A stretch of 64,000 nucleotides of DNA, taken from contig NZ_FZMZ01000006.1 of assembly GCF_900187325.1 (NCBI RefSeq), positions 1,054,001-1,118,000 of the forward strand, read 5' to 3'. The stretch comes from Virgibacillus ndiopensis. GTDB taxonomy: Bacteria; Bacillota; Bacilli; Bacillales; Amphibacillaceae. Shown here in pieces: positions 33,837 through 42,858 of this stretch. The translations under genes and the position numbers were made by a program. The number at the start of each line of letters is the position of its first letter. Position 1 is the first letter of the stretch. The notes under the pieces were generated by a model that made no database searches, had not been told where the DNA came from, and was given only the letters and a program-made list of their open reading frames with translations.

Positions 33837-34928
33837 ATGAAGAATTTCAATATTGCACTAATACCTGGCGATGGAATAGGACCGGAAGTCATAGCGGAGG
33901 GTGTAAAAGTTTTGAAAGCAATTGAAAATATGGATTCAACCATCTCTTTTACCTTTACGATGTTTCCATGGGGATGTGAGTACTATCTTGAAAACGGTAA
34001 AATGATGGACAATGATGGTATTGATAAACTGAAAAGTGTTGATGCCATTTATCTAGGTGCTGTTGGTTATCCTGGAGTTCCAGACCATATCTCATTATGG
34101 GATCTTTTACTAAGGATTCGAAAAGATTTTGATCAATATGTAAATCTGCGTCCTGTTACACTTTTAAAACAATCGTTGACACCATTGAAGTCGAAAACAG
34201 AAAAAGATATAGACTTCCTTGTTATTCGTGAAAATAGTGAAGGAGAGTATGCAGGAGCGGGGGATCGGTTGTTTAAAGGAAAGAAGGAAGAAGTAGTATT
34301 GCAAACAGGAGTGTTTTCTCGGAAAGGTACAGAGCGGATTATCCGTTATGCTTATGAAGAAGCGCGCAAATCGAACAGAACATTGACGAGTATTAGTAAA
34401 GGCAACGCATTGAATTATTCAATGGTATTCTGGGATGAAGTATTTGACGAGATAGGAAAAGAATATCCTGATGTGAAGACGTATTCATATCTTGTCGATG
34501 CTGCTAGTCTATATTTTGTTACAGATCCAGAAAGATTTGAAATCGTTGTTACTTCAAACCTTTTTGGTGATATATTAACAGATCTTGGTGCTGCTATCAC
34601 TGGTGGGCTTGGGCTTGCGACGGGAGCTAACATTAATCCTGAAAAAGATTTTCCTTCCATGTTCGAGCCTGTACATGGTTCTGCTCCGGATATAGCTGGA
34701 AAAGGGATAGCGAATCCAATTGCAGCTATTTGGTCGGTTAGTCAGATGATGGACTTTTTTGGAGAAGAACAATGGGGAGAAGCTGTACTTTCCAGTATTA
34801 AAAATATCCTTAATGAAACAGAACAACTAACGCCTGATTTGGGTGGTAGTGCTTCAACTGGAACTGTCGGAGACCGGTTTGTTGAGTTGTTAACTGCATA
34901 TGCAGACGCTGAAATTTTTACGAACTAA
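33837..34928 (+). CDS. Tartrate dehydrogenase / D-malate dehydrogenase family
   Basis: A 363-residue NAD-dependent beta-decarboxylating dehydrogenase, YcsA/TtuC type. Marks are ALIPGDGIGPEVIAEGVKVL, FPWGCEYYLENGKMM, AIYLGAVGYPGVPDHISLWD, VIRENSEGEYAGAGDR and SNLFGDILTDLGAAITGG with the metal-binding Asp residues, then EPVHGSAPDIAGKG. ATG 33837 follows GAGGAGG. It acts on tartrate or D-malate and yields CO2 plus a 2-oxoacid. A repeat element separates it from the ectoine operon, so it may be transcribed alone; a terminator lies 10 bases after it. Confidence 0.88.
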   Translation: MKNFNIALIPGDGIGPEVIAEGVKVLKAIENMDSTISFTFTMFPWGCEYYLENGKMMDNDGIDKLKSVDAIYLGAVGYPGVPDHISLWDLLLRIRKDFDQYVNLRPVTLLKQSLTPLKSKTEKDIDFLVIRENSEGEYAGAGDRLFKGKKEEVVLQTGVFSRKGTERIIRYAYEEARKSNRTLTSISKGNALNYSMVFWDEVFDEIGKEYPDVKTYSYLVDAASLYFVTDPERFEIVVTSNLFGDILTDLGAAITGGLGLATGANINPEKDFPSMFEPVHGSAPDIAGKGIANPIAAIWSVSQMMDFFGEEQWGEAVLSSIKNILNETEQLTPDLGGSASTGTVGDRFVELLTAYADAEIFTN

Positions 34929-34937
34929 GTTCTAAAA

Positions 34938-34966
34938 AAGAGTGCACTCAACATGCACTCTTCTTA
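34938..34966. terminator. Bidirectional terminator between convergent genes
   Basis: A 9-bp stem AAGAGTGCA / TGCACTCTT with a 7-base loop, flanked by A and T runs. It serves the dehydrogenase (plus) and the glycosylation operon (minus). Confidence 0.8.
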
Positions 34967-34974
34967 ATTCGTTC

Positions 34975-36666
34975 TTATTCTACGTGATACAGCCAGATTT
35001 TCCAAGGTAATCCTTCCACCTCAAAATGCTGTTCCAAGTGAAGACCAAGCTCCGTGTGATTTTCAATTGGTAAAGCAGAAAACACATACTCCCCACCTAA
35101 TTCTTTCAATACATCTGTATTCAAATCAAGATCATGAATTACCCTATCACTATTTTTGGTGAACATATAATGCTTTCCTAATTCACTGACATACATATAA
35201 GCTCTGCTGCCCCAAGTATCATAATAATTTTTCAATGTGGCACTTTCTTCAAGCTCAGGAGCAATGATTTTTCTAAATTTATGTTTGTAGGATAGTGGAT
35301 AGCTAGTATTATATGTATCAAGTGTGTAGAAACCATTATATTGCGCAATTGTTGGATGCAAACCAATGCTAACTACATGATAACTCGATTGATCCTTTCC
35401 GATATAATTTTCAATGTTCTGGAATAATTTCTCTGCATAAAACTCTTTGAATGTTGGTGTACCGATCTCGCTATATTTGTTTTCCTCGTTTAACTGAAAT
35501 AGTAAGGAACATTGGATCACGATTAAAATAATAACGAAAGGCTTTGCAAATTTTAAATGCTTCCATAGAATAAACATGCCTATGGCAAAACAAATATACC
35601 AAATAGCAGGGTCAAAAAAATGAATACGGCTAAAATTAAATGTGTTAGCCACCATGAAACTATCTTTAATAACACGCATTCCTTCCCAATACCACAACGC
35701 ATACCAAAGAGAAAGGAATACATTGGTAAAGAAAAACATCATGAGCTGTATTGGTTTTAAATGGTGGTATGCAGCAACTAACAGCGCGAGTCCGATTATT
35801 GGAAGAATAATCGCGTAATGGATTGACATATCATGGGTGTGTCCATTGACGAAATTATGCATGAACAAGTCGAAGGTTCCAGACAAATCTTTGTGTCCAA
35901 GGTCATCCTCATTACGATGGGACGTAAAGTCGCTTTTAAAGAACATTGCATAAATAAGTAAGTAATTTTTAATTAAATAAACGCCTGTCATTCCAGCAAT
36001 CGCAGTGAAAAATAAGCCATTAATCTGTTTCAACCGAATCCAATCAACCAACCAAAATAATCCCATCAAGCTTAAAAAGAATACAAAAGTTAATATGAAA
36101 CTAGAGAAGAATGGGATTAAAAATAAGACAATCCAGTAGTATATCGGTGTTGCCTTTCCGAGCTTTCGGATCGTCAGAAAAATATGAAGGGCTAATGGTA
36201 ATCCGGCGATAGATAAGAGGCCAGATGGCCAATATGGCAACAGCGCAAATCCCAATGCTGAACCAACCGTAATTATAGGTATTTTTTCTTCACGAAGAAT
36301 ATGTTTATTCAATAACACATACATGCCAAAAAAAGCGACAAACCTCATGAGTGTTTGACCGATAGCATAGGCAGTCATTGGTTTGAAAATGACATACAAC
36401 CAGACCATTGCATCAAAAGCAGACGGTAGCGAACTTCTCGGCAGTCCGTTTATCACATTTGGCAAGGTTACATCTGTCAAAGAGAAAATTTGACCACTTT
36501 CTGCTAGTAGTTTATACCATACAATGTTTGAGTCCATATTATCGTGAACGCGGATATGGGTATTCTCACCCAGTACATAGTAAGGCATCAGGTAGGCAAG
36601 GATAACGAGACATGCGATCACGATTAATTTATGCTTTGTAAAATAAATGTACAGTGTTGACCACAT
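34975..36666 (-). CDS. Polytopic membrane protein, YkoS-like (DUF6044), probable GT-C glycosyltransferase
   Basis: A 563-residue protein with about 11-12 hydrophobic segments and a C-terminal extracytoplasmic domain (from about 400). After TM1 it has an outside loop with HIRVHDNMDSNIVWYKLL; an acidic loop after the first helix is typical of GT-C enzymes. It resembles Bacillus YkoS. The gene overlaps the WecE-like aminotransferase gene by 38 bases and is last in a nucleotide-sugar operon. It would be the third component of a transmembrane glycosylation system, moving the sugar from an undecaprenyl carrier to a cell-surface polymer. The family link is from memory of YkoS and the GT-C role is inferred. 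Confidence 0.7.
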   Translation of the reverse strand: MWSTLYIYFTKHKLIVIACLVILAYLMPYYVLGENTHIRVHDNMDSNIVWYKLLAESGQIFSLTDVTLPNVINGLPRSSLPSAFDAMVWLYVIFKPMTAYAIGQTLMRFVAFFGMYVLLNKHILREEKIPIITVGSALGFALLPYWPSGLLSIAGLPLALHIFLTIRKLGKATPIYYWIVLFLIPFFSSFILTFVFFLSLMGLFWLVDWIRLKQINGLFFTAIAGMTGVYLIKNYLLIYAMFFKSDFTSHRNEDDLGHKDLSGTFDLFMHNFVNGHTHDMSIHYAIILPIIGLALLVAAYHHLKPIQLMMFFFTNVFLSLWYALWYWEGMRVIKDSFMVANTFNFSRIHFFDPAIWYICFAIGMFILWKHLKFAKPFVIILIVIQCSLLFQLNEENKYSEIGTPTFKEFYAEKLFQNIENYIGKDQSSYHVVSIGLHPTIAQYNGFYTLDTYNTSYPLSYKHKFRKIIAPELEESATLKNYYDTWGSRAYMYVSELGKHYMFTKNSDRVIHDLDLNTDVLKELGGEYVFSALPIENHTELGLHLEQHFEVEGLPWKIWLYHVE

Positions 36667-37750
36667 GTTCGATTGCCTCTTCTCCTATTCCGTAGTATAA
36701 AGGTAGACGGAGTAAACGCGAGCTCTCTGCTGTAGTATAATTATCCTTGCCAATGAACCTCCCGTATTTTTCCCCAGCTTGGGAAGTGTGTAATGGCACA
36801 TAATGAGATACCGCCATTATATCGTTCTCTTTTAGATAATTAATGAGCTGATCACGTTCGGTTTCATTCTTCGTTTTGATATAAAACATATGTGCATTAT
36901 GCTCACAATTATCAGGGGCATAGGGAAGGGATATAGGGTCGAGTGTTCTTAAAGCTTCCTCGTATTTGCTCCATGAATGTTTACGATTATCATTGATGGA
37001 ATCTGCATGTTGGAGCTGTACATAAAGATATGCTGCATTCAAATCACTCAATAAAAATGATGAGCCGATATCACGCCAGGTATATTTATCGACCATTCCC
37101 TTTTTAAATTGTGATCGATTTGTTCCTTTTTCTTGTAAAATTTCTGCACGTTCTACTGCTGATGAATCGTTAATGATTAATGCACCACCTTCACCACACG
37201 TATAATTTTTCGTTTCGTGAAAACTGATGGTCCCAAAGTGTCCGATGGATCCTAATGGTTTTCCTTTATATGTGCTTAACAGTGCTTGGGCAGCATCCTC
37301 AATAACCCATAATCCGTAATGGTAAGCGATATCCATTATAGCGTCCATGTCACAAGCAATTCCGGCGTAATGAACAACGACAATGGCTTTCGTTCGTTCC
37401 GTAATTGCTTCTTCTATTTTCTTAGGATCAATGTTAAGTGTATCTGGTGTAATATCAACAAATCGTATCCATGCTCCTCTTATCGCAAAGGCATTTGCTG
37501 TTGATACAAATGTGTACGATGGCATGATCACTTCATCACCCTTACCAAGTTCGGTTAACAATGCGGTCATTTCTAGTGCGGCTGTGCATGATGGAGTCAA
37601 TAAAGCTTTTTCACATGCTAAACGATTTTCCAGCCAATCTGTACACTTCTTTCCGAATGGACCGTTACCTGATAGTTTACTGAATTTCAGAGCTTCTTTT
37701 ATTGCTGTTTCCTCATTACCTATCGTACATGGCTTATTAAACGGAATCAT
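36629..37750 (-). CDS. wecE: dTDP-4-amino-4,6-dideoxygalactose transaminase, WecE/RffA-like
   Basis: A 373-residue DegT/DnrJ/EryC1 PLP aminotransferase. It begins IPFNKPCTIGNEETAIKEAL; the PLP Lys is in SFHETKNYTCGEGGAL, and PSYTFVSTANAFAIRGA and VIEDAAQALLSTYKGKPLG are characteristic of the WecE group. It would convert dTDP-4-keto-6-deoxyglucose, made by the RmlA and RmlB of the same operon, to dTDP-4-amino-4,6-dideoxygalactose with glutamate as amino donor. The WecD-like acetyltransferase two genes away supports this assignment. Confidence 0.88.
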   Translation of the reverse strand: MIPFNKPCTIGNEETAIKEALKFSKLSGNGPFGKKCTDWLENRLACEKALLTPSCTAALEMTALLTELGKGDEVIMPSYTFVSTANAFAIRGAWIRFVDITPDTLNIDPKKIEEAITERTKAIVVVHYAGIACDMDAIMDIAYHYGLWVIEDAAQALLSTYKGKPLGSIGHFGTISFHETKNYTCGEGGALIINDSSAVERAEILQEKGTNRSQFKKGMVDKYTWRDIGSSFLLSDLNAAYLYVQLQHADSINDNRKHSWSKYEEALRTLDPISLPYAPDNCEHNAHMFYIKTKNETERDQLINYLKENDIMAVSHYVPLHTSQAGEKYGRFIGKDNYTTAESSRLLRLPLYYGIGEEAIEHVVNTVHLFYKA

Positions 37751-37759
37751 ATAATCACC

Positions 37760-38125
37760 TCACAATGATTGACTCGTAACGATAATACCTAACACAATGA
37801 GTGACAGTCCTGTTACTTTTTGGACTGTCACTGGTTCATGAAACAACATCACCGAAAGAAGAAAGACAAGGACAAATGATAGACTCATAAATGGATAAGC
37901 ATAACTAATATTAAATTTTGTCATCGCCGCCATCCAAAAAAGGGATGCAACAAATGCGGAAAGGAATCCAGATAAAATGACTGGATCAAGCAATAACTGT
38001 AACAAGAAAATAAGTTTATCCTTCCACGCTTCCGGGAGACTTCCAACCTTATCAATTTTCCACTTCAAAATTAATTGGCCGTAAACAGTAAAAAAGATTG
38101 TTCCGAAAATATATGCATATCCCAT
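37760..38125 (-). CDS. Small four-helix membrane protein, SMR/EamA-like lipid-linked sugar flippase
   Basis: A 121-residue protein with four hydrophobic helices, size and pattern of the small multidrug resistance fold (ArnE/ArnF-like), including TVYGQLILKWKID in helix 1 and KVTGLSLIVLGIIVTS at the end. ArnE/F flip undecaprenyl-phosphate-aminosugars. Its place between WecD-like and WecE-like genes suggests it flips the undecaprenyl-linked dideoxy sugar to the outer face, replacing GtrA-type flippases. Function inferred from size and context. Confidence 0.72.
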   Translation of the reverse strand: MGYAYIFGTIFFTVYGQLILKWKIDKVGSLPEAWKDKLIFLLQLLLDPVILSGFLSAFVASLFWMAAMTKFNISYAYPFMSLSFVLVFLLSVMLFHEPVTVQKVTGLSLIVLGIIVTSQSL

Positions 38126-38128
38126 AAT

Positions 38129-38818
38129 CTACACTTCCGTAGGGGATGGTCCATTCAATTTATGGTACACATCCATCGTATTTTTCAATTTAAATCCAAG
38201 CGAATAAAATAAATTCAGCGAGGCCACATTTGCTGCTGAAATGGATGTTCTTAATTTTTCATGTCCATACTTGAACTGCTTTAAACATCCTTGGCTAGTA
38301 AAGGTTTTTGCGAACCCTTTATTGCGGAATTTTTCTTTTATCCCGAGCAAAAGTACTTTATCGTCTTCAAAAGCATAAAATCCAGCTATATTATTTTGAT
38401 AATAGAGAGCAAAAATTTGTTTCTTTTCATGTAAATCCTTTACCCAATTAACATAACGTAAATCAGCTAGAGAAGAAGGGATGTGAAAATCACGATGGAA
38501 GCGACCATGCATGAATGCTTCCTCAGCAATAGTAAGCACCTCTTCTGTATGATAGTCCTTCGAAATAGAGATGTCTTTATGGTTATAGCTAATTAAATCT
38601 TCTTTTTTGCAAACAGGTTCGATCAATGTGTCCATATAATAAAAACCGTATTTTAACAGTTTTTCGGGATTCTCTAATGGGTTTACTTTAATAGTGAAAT
38701 GACCTTCGTGCGTAACAGTTTCTTGAAGTGCTTCCTCATCCATCGAGGTAATTTCATACGTATTAATCCTAAAATTTCGTTTATCCCATGGCGTTGGTAT
38801 TAAATTAGTTGTCACCAT
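38129..38818 (-). CDS. wecD: GNAT acetyltransferase, WecD/RffC-like
   Basis: A 229-residue protein. The C-terminal half (about 90-220) is a GNAT domain with the acetyl-CoA loop LGIKEKFRNKGFAKTFTS and AANVASLNLFYSLGF. The N-terminal half, with YGFYYMDTLIEPV, matches the fused N-domain of dTDP-fucosamine acetyltransferases. It would N-acetylate dTDP-4-amino-4,6-dideoxygalactose to dTDP-Fuc4NAc. It lies between the GT2 gene (two-base gap) and the small flippase gene. Confidence 0.8.
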   Translation of the reverse strand: MVTTNLIPTPWDKRNFRINTYEITSMDEEALQETVTHEGHFTIKVNPLENPEKLLKYGFYYMDTLIEPVCKKEDLISYNHKDISISKDYHTEEVLTIAEEAFMHGRFHRDFHIPSSLADLRYVNWVKDLHEKKQIFALYYQNNIAGFYAFEDDKVLLLGIKEKFRNKGFAKTFTSQGCLKQFKYGHEKLRTSISAANVASLNLFYSLGFKLKNTMDVYHKLNGPSPTEV

Positions 38819-38820
38819 AA

Positions 38821-39780
38821 TCAGCTCTTTTCATCAATATCGTTACATTCATCAGTTGTTTCACGGATTAAATAAAGCGGTCTTCCTTTGGTTTCATTGA
38901 ATACTTTTCCAATATATAATCCAAGAACACCGATGTTGAAGAAAATTAAACCTCCGATAAAGTAGATGGAAACCATAACACTGGTCCAGCCTTGAACAGG
39001 TTCGGCTAAGAAAAAGTACCTTGCAAACAAATACACACCGTAAATAAATGATGCAAAAGCAATTAAAAAGCCGAATTGGATAGATAAACGGAGTGGCTTG
39101 TTGGATTGAGAAATGATTGCATCGGTAGCTAGCGTAATCAATTTTTTAAGGTTATAGGATGTTTTTCCTGTCTTTCTAGCATTGTGTTCAACGTGTACTG
39201 TAGCATTTTTATATCCCATCCATTGGATAAATAGTGGGAAAAAGCGATTTTGCTCTCTCATTCTGCGAAAGCTCTCTACTACTTTTTTTGAGTTAATGCT
39301 GAAATTGGCAATGGTATGATCAGATGATCGCCCTGTAAAATAATCGTACATACGATAAAAAAATTGAGATGATTTTCGTTTCATCCATCTATCCTGTCGC
39401 TCGATTCTGTTGCCAAATACAACGTCATACCCTTCCATTGCTTTTTCGTATAATTTCTCAATCTCTTCTGGTCGGTCCTGCAGGTCACAATCCATTACAA
39501 CTACCCAATCACCACTCGTATAATCAAGACCAGCCGTAATAGCATGATGCTGACCGAAATTCCGGGCGAGATCCATTCCTTTGATTCGCTTATCTGTCCT
39601 ACTTAAGTGTTTGATTGTATCCCAAGCATCATCTGGGCTAGCGTCGTTTACTAAGATTATTTCGAATTGGGCTGGGATTGCTTCAATGGTAGCTACAACG
39701 CGATTGCAAAGCTCCTGCAAACATGTCTTACAACCATAAACTGGAACAACTACAGAAATTAAAGGGCTATTTTGTTCCAT
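38821..39780 (-). CDS. GT2 polyprenyl-phosphate glycosyltransferase, YkoT/GtrB/CsbB-like
   Basis: A 319-residue protein with a GT-A domain (about 8-220) and two C-terminal membrane helices (about 232-300). Marks are SVVVPVYGCKTCLQEL, VNDASPDDAWD, ARNFGQHHAITAGLDY and the nucleotide-metal site VVMDCDLQDRPEE. Proteins of this layout transfer a sugar to undecaprenyl phosphate at the inner membrane face. ATG 39780 overlaps the RmlB gene by 22 bases; a TTG at 39795 is an alternative. The donor is probably dTDP-Fuc4NAc made by the neighbouring enzymes. Confidence 0.85.
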   Translation of the reverse strand: MEQNSPLISVVVPVYGCKTCLQELCNRVVATIEAIPAQFEIILVNDASPDDAWDTIKHLSRTDKRIKGMDLARNFGQHHAITAGLDYTSGDWVVVMDCDLQDRPEEIEKLYEKAMEGYDVVFGNRIERQDRWMKRKSSQFFYRMYDYFTGRSSDHTIANFSINSKKVVESFRRMREQNRFFPLFIQWMGYKNATVHVEHNARKTGKTSYNLKKLITLATDAIISQSNKPLRLSIQFGFLIAFASFIYGVYLFARYFFLAEPVQGWTSVMVSIYFIGGLIFFNIGVLGLYIGKVFNETKGRPLYLIRETTDECNDIDEKS

Positions 39781-40793
39781 TGATTCACATACCAATCTAC
39801 TGTTTGCTTAAGTCCAGTTTTTAATGAGACGATAGGTTCCCAGCCCAATGTTTTTCGTAACTTTGTGTCATCAACAGCATATCTTCTATCATGACCTTGA
39901 CGATCCTCGGTAAAGGTTATTAATTCTTTATAACTACCAATAGAAGTATCCGCTTTGAGTTCCGGTTTCAATTGATCAAGAATTTCACAAACAGTTACTG
40001 CGATTTCAATATTTGTCCGTTCATTACTACCACCAATATTATACGTCTCAAGGGTGTTTCCATGATGGTAGATGAGATCCAATGCGCGACAATGATCCTC
40101 TACATAAAGCCAATCTCTTATATTTTGACCATCTCCATAAATAGGGATAGTTTGTAATGCTAGTGCTTTTGAAATTATCGTAGGGATAAGTTTTTCAACA
40201 TGTTGTTTAGGCCCAAAGTTATTTGAGCTACTAGAGATAACAACATTCATTCCATACGTATAGCCGAAGCTTTTCACAAGCAGATTGGCACTGGCCTTTG
40301 ATGCACTATATGGGTTACGGGGATCATATGGTGTGTTTTCGTGAAATTTCCCTGTAGTTCCTAAAGAACCATAAACCTCGTCTGTTGAAATCTGATGGAA
40401 TCGCCTGTTGGAAAGGACTCCTTGCTTTGACCATGCAGCTTTGGCTGTTTGCAAAAGGGCATTTGTTCCTAACACATTTGTTTCGATGAATTTTTTTGCG
40501 TCCTGTATAGACCTGTCAACATGAGACTCGGCAGCAAAATTAATAGCTCCCTCGATATCAAAACTTGCGAAAATTTCACTAATTACTTTTTGATTTGCAA
40601 TGTCATCATTAATGAAGTGATAATTATCAAGGCTCTCTACCTCTCGACAATTAGCTGTCGATCCTGCATAAGTGAGTTTATCTAAATTAATAAGTTGATG
40701 ATCAGGATATTTTTTCAAAAAATACGTTATAAAATTTGCCCCTATGAAACCTGCCCCGCCGGTTACGAGAAGTGTTGGTTGTTGATTATTCAT
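39759..40793 (-). CDS. rfbB: dTDP-glucose 4,6-dehydratase
   Basis: A 344-residue short-chain dehydrogenase-type enzyme (RmlB). NAD motif TGGAGFIGANFITYF; active site STDEVYGSLG (Thr-Asp-Glu) and YSASKASANLLVKSF (Tyr-xxx-Lys); FNGPKQHVEKLIP-type loop reads FGPKQHVEKLIPT. It makes dTDP-4-keto-6-deoxyglucose from dTDP-glucose. Its ATG lies within the last codons of the rmlA-like gene, so expression is coupled. Confidence 0.93.
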   Translation of the reverse strand: MNNQQPTLLVTGGAGFIGANFITYFLKKYPDHQLINLDKLTYAGSTANCREVESLDNYHFINDDIANQKVISEIFASFDIEGAINFAAESHVDRSIQDAKKFIETNVLGTNALLQTAKAAWSKQGVLSNRRFHQISTDEVYGSLGTTGKFHENTPYDPRNPYSASKASANLLVKSFGYTYGMNVVISSSSNNFGPKQHVEKLIPTIISKALALQTIPIYGDGQNIRDWLYVEDHCRALDLIYHHGNTLETYNIGGSNERTNIEIAVTVCEILDQLKPELKADTSIGSYKELITFTEDRQGHDRRYAVDDTKLRKTLGWEPIVSLKTGLKQTVDWYVNQWNKIAL

Positions 40794-41718
40794 TTTCAAC
40801 CAACCCTAACATTGGGTTACGATCAATAGATTCCCAGTATTGTTGTGTATGTTTACGTTCGGCTATTTCGAGTAAGTATTTTCCGTATTCATTTTTCTCC
40901 ATTGATTTTCCCTTTTTATATAAAACCTCTTTATTTATATATCCCATGTAATAGGCTATTTCTTCAAGACAAGCAAGTTTAAATCCTTGACGTTGTTGAA
41001 TATTCTTCACAAATTCTGAAGCATCAAACAACGATTCATGAGTCCCTGCATCCATCCAAGCGAATCCTCTTCCCAATAATTGAACATCCAACTGTCCTCG
41101 TTTTAAATATTCCTTATTTAAGTCTGTAATTTCTAATTCACCACGCTTTGAAAAACGTAGCTTCCTTGCAAAGTCAACCACACGATGATCGTAAATGTAT
41201 AATCCCGTAACAGCAAAGTCGGATTTTGGTTCTACTGGCTTTTCTTCTAACGAAATGACTTTTTGACGATGATCAAATTCCACAACACCAAAACGTTCAG
41301 GATCCTTCACTCTGTATCCAAATATGGTTGCATAACGATGATTTTTAATTGCCTCTCTTAACAATGTTGTGAACCCTTGACCATAAAAGATATTATCGCC
41401 AAGAATTAATGTGACATCTTCCTTACCGATAAAATCCTCAGCAATAATGAATGCCTCTGGAATCCCATTTGGTTCAGTTTGTTCTTTGTATGTCAGTGAA
41501 ATTCCTAGGGCAGATCCATCCCCTAGTAATTCCTCAAACCTGGATCTGTCATATGGGGTACTGATAATCATAATTTCTTTCATACCGCCTAACATTAATA
41601 CCGATAATGGATAATAAATCATTGGTTTATCGAAAACTGCTAGCAGATGTTTATTGATGCTGTTTGTGCTCGGTGATAATCTGCTGCCGCTTCCTCCAGC
41701 CAGGATAATGCCTTTCAT
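40786..41718 (-). CDS. rfbA: Glucose-1-phosphate thymidylyltransferase
   Basis: A 310-residue nucleotidyltransferase (RmlA) forming dTDP-glucose. Signature GIILAGGSGSRLSPSTNSIN with the catalytic KHLLAVFDKPMIYYP; VTLILGDNIFYG and SLEEKPVEPKSDFAVTGLY form the substrate site. It ends about 15-20 residues later than many RmlA proteins. The ATG at 41718 is eight bases after TAGGAG; a GTG nine bases further up is possible. First gene of the operon. No rmlC or rmlD is present, so the pathway does not go to rhamnose here. Confidence 0.93.
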   Translation of the reverse strand: MKGIILAGGSGSRLSPSTNSINKHLLAVFDKPMIYYPLSVLMLGGMKEIMIISTPYDRSRFEELLGDGSALGISLTYKEQTEPNGIPEAFIIAEDFIGKEDVTLILGDNIFYGQGFTTLLREAIKNHRYATIFGYRVKDPERFGVVEFDHRQKVISLEEKPVEPKSDFAVTGLYIYDHRVVDFARKLRFSKRGELEITDLNKEYLKRGQLDVQLLGRGFAWMDAGTHESLFDASEFVKNIQQRQGFKLACLEEIAYYMGYINKEVLYKKGKSMEKNEYGKYLLEIAERKHTQQYWESIDRNPMLGLVENE

Positions 41719-42041
41719 GAATATCACTCCTACACCTATGTTTTTTGGTGAATTTAAAAAAGTGTTCTTCTATTACGCTATTACCTACTTTGGTGAAAAT
41801 AATCTTACAATTTCGTTTCATTTGTGTTAGTGGGATGTAAAGGTATATTTTTGCCTCGTTCATTTTAGATATGAGCTAATGTGTTAACCATTCTCCTCTA
41901 GCAATTTATAATCCTGTTAAATTTTTAAAAATAAATCATTGTACTCATTTAGCACTAATCCAAGGAATGTAGTCGATATACTATTTGTCCTAATCATCGA
42001 ATAAAAATGTTAGTAAACGTACTAAAGAGGAGACTGGTACT
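41719..42041. other. Divergent intergenic region
   Basis: About 320 bases between the sugar operon (minus) and a small membrane protein gene (plus). It must hold promoters for both, but I found no convincing -35/-10 pair, riboswitch or repeat. Confidence 0.4.
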
Positions 42042-42503
42042 ATGGGGAAGAAGGGGTTTAGTCCATTTTTAATTATGCTAATAATTGTCGTCTTGCTTAT
42101 TACCACAACAATTTATATTCTGGTTAATAAATCACCAGAAGAACAAGCAGCTGAGGCTGTTAATGCATTTTATACATTTGAACAGGATGGAGCGTTTTCC
42201 GAATCTTGGGCTATGTTTCATCCGCTAATGAAGGATAAGTTCAGCAAAGGTCATTATCTTCAGGATCGTGCGCATGTATTCATGAATCACTTTGGAGTTA
42301 CAACGTTTACATTTTCGCTTGGGGAAGCTGAAGAAGTGAATAATTGGAAATTTGAAAAGGGTGCTAAATCAATTGAATCTGTCTATAAAATACCAGTTAC
42401 TCAGGTTTATAAGGGGAAATATGGGAATTTCAGTATTGTTCAAGACGTTTTTACAACAGTGGTAGATGGAGAGTGGGTCGTTCTTTGGGATTATAAAAAA
42501 TAG
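42042..42503 (+). CDS. Small membrane-anchored protein of unknown function
   Basis: A 153-residue protein with one N-terminal helix (about 8-28) and an outside domain of about 120 residues (SPEEQAAEAVNAFYTFEQDG, then FTTVVDGEWVVLWDYKK at the end). The domain's size and helix-then-sheet pattern recall an NTF2-like fold. GAGGAGACTGG stands before the ATG. I do not recognise a named family, and it has no operon partner. Confidence 0.65.
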   Translation: MGKKGFSPFLIMLIIVVLLITTTIYILVNKSPEEQAAEAVNAFYTFEQDGAFSESWAMFHPLMKDKFSKGHYLQDRAHVFMNHFGVTTFTFSLGEAEEVNNWKFEKGAKSIESVYKIPVTQVYKGKYGNFSIVQDVFTTVVDGEWVVLWDYKK

Positions 42504-42579
42504 GTGTTTTTTGAATTGAGCAGACTTTTGGAATTGGCTGTTCGTGTAATGCTTTGTTGGTTTTACATTCTGTATTGCT

Positions 42580-42680
42580 TTCTACCCCGCAGCCCGTACA
42601 CACTTCGCTTTCCTGGGGAGGCTCAGCGCGAGCCCGCGGAAAGCGTAGTATTTTCCCGTAGCGGTCACAGGACACCAAAC
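42580..42680. repeat. Solo GC-rich palindromic module
   Basis: A single module with CGCTTTCC / GGAAAGCG arms around GGCTCAGCGCGAGCC. It resembles the modules inside the elements at 33.3 and 48.3 kb but lacks their terminal inverted repeats. It lies between the small membrane protein and asnB; the remaining 180 bases up to asnB hold nothing else I can name. Confidence 0.6.
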
Positions 42681-42858
42681 AAGATTTTCTAAGCGACATT
42701 TACTTAGGAGCTGTCTAAGAATTAAACGCATAAAATTTAACCTCTCATCATATATTCATAAGTTGTTATTCCGGAATATTTACAATGCCCATAGCATACA
42801 ATGACCAAGTAGAAAAATTAAAAAGATTTTGATATTCCGTTGGAGAGGATGAGATACT

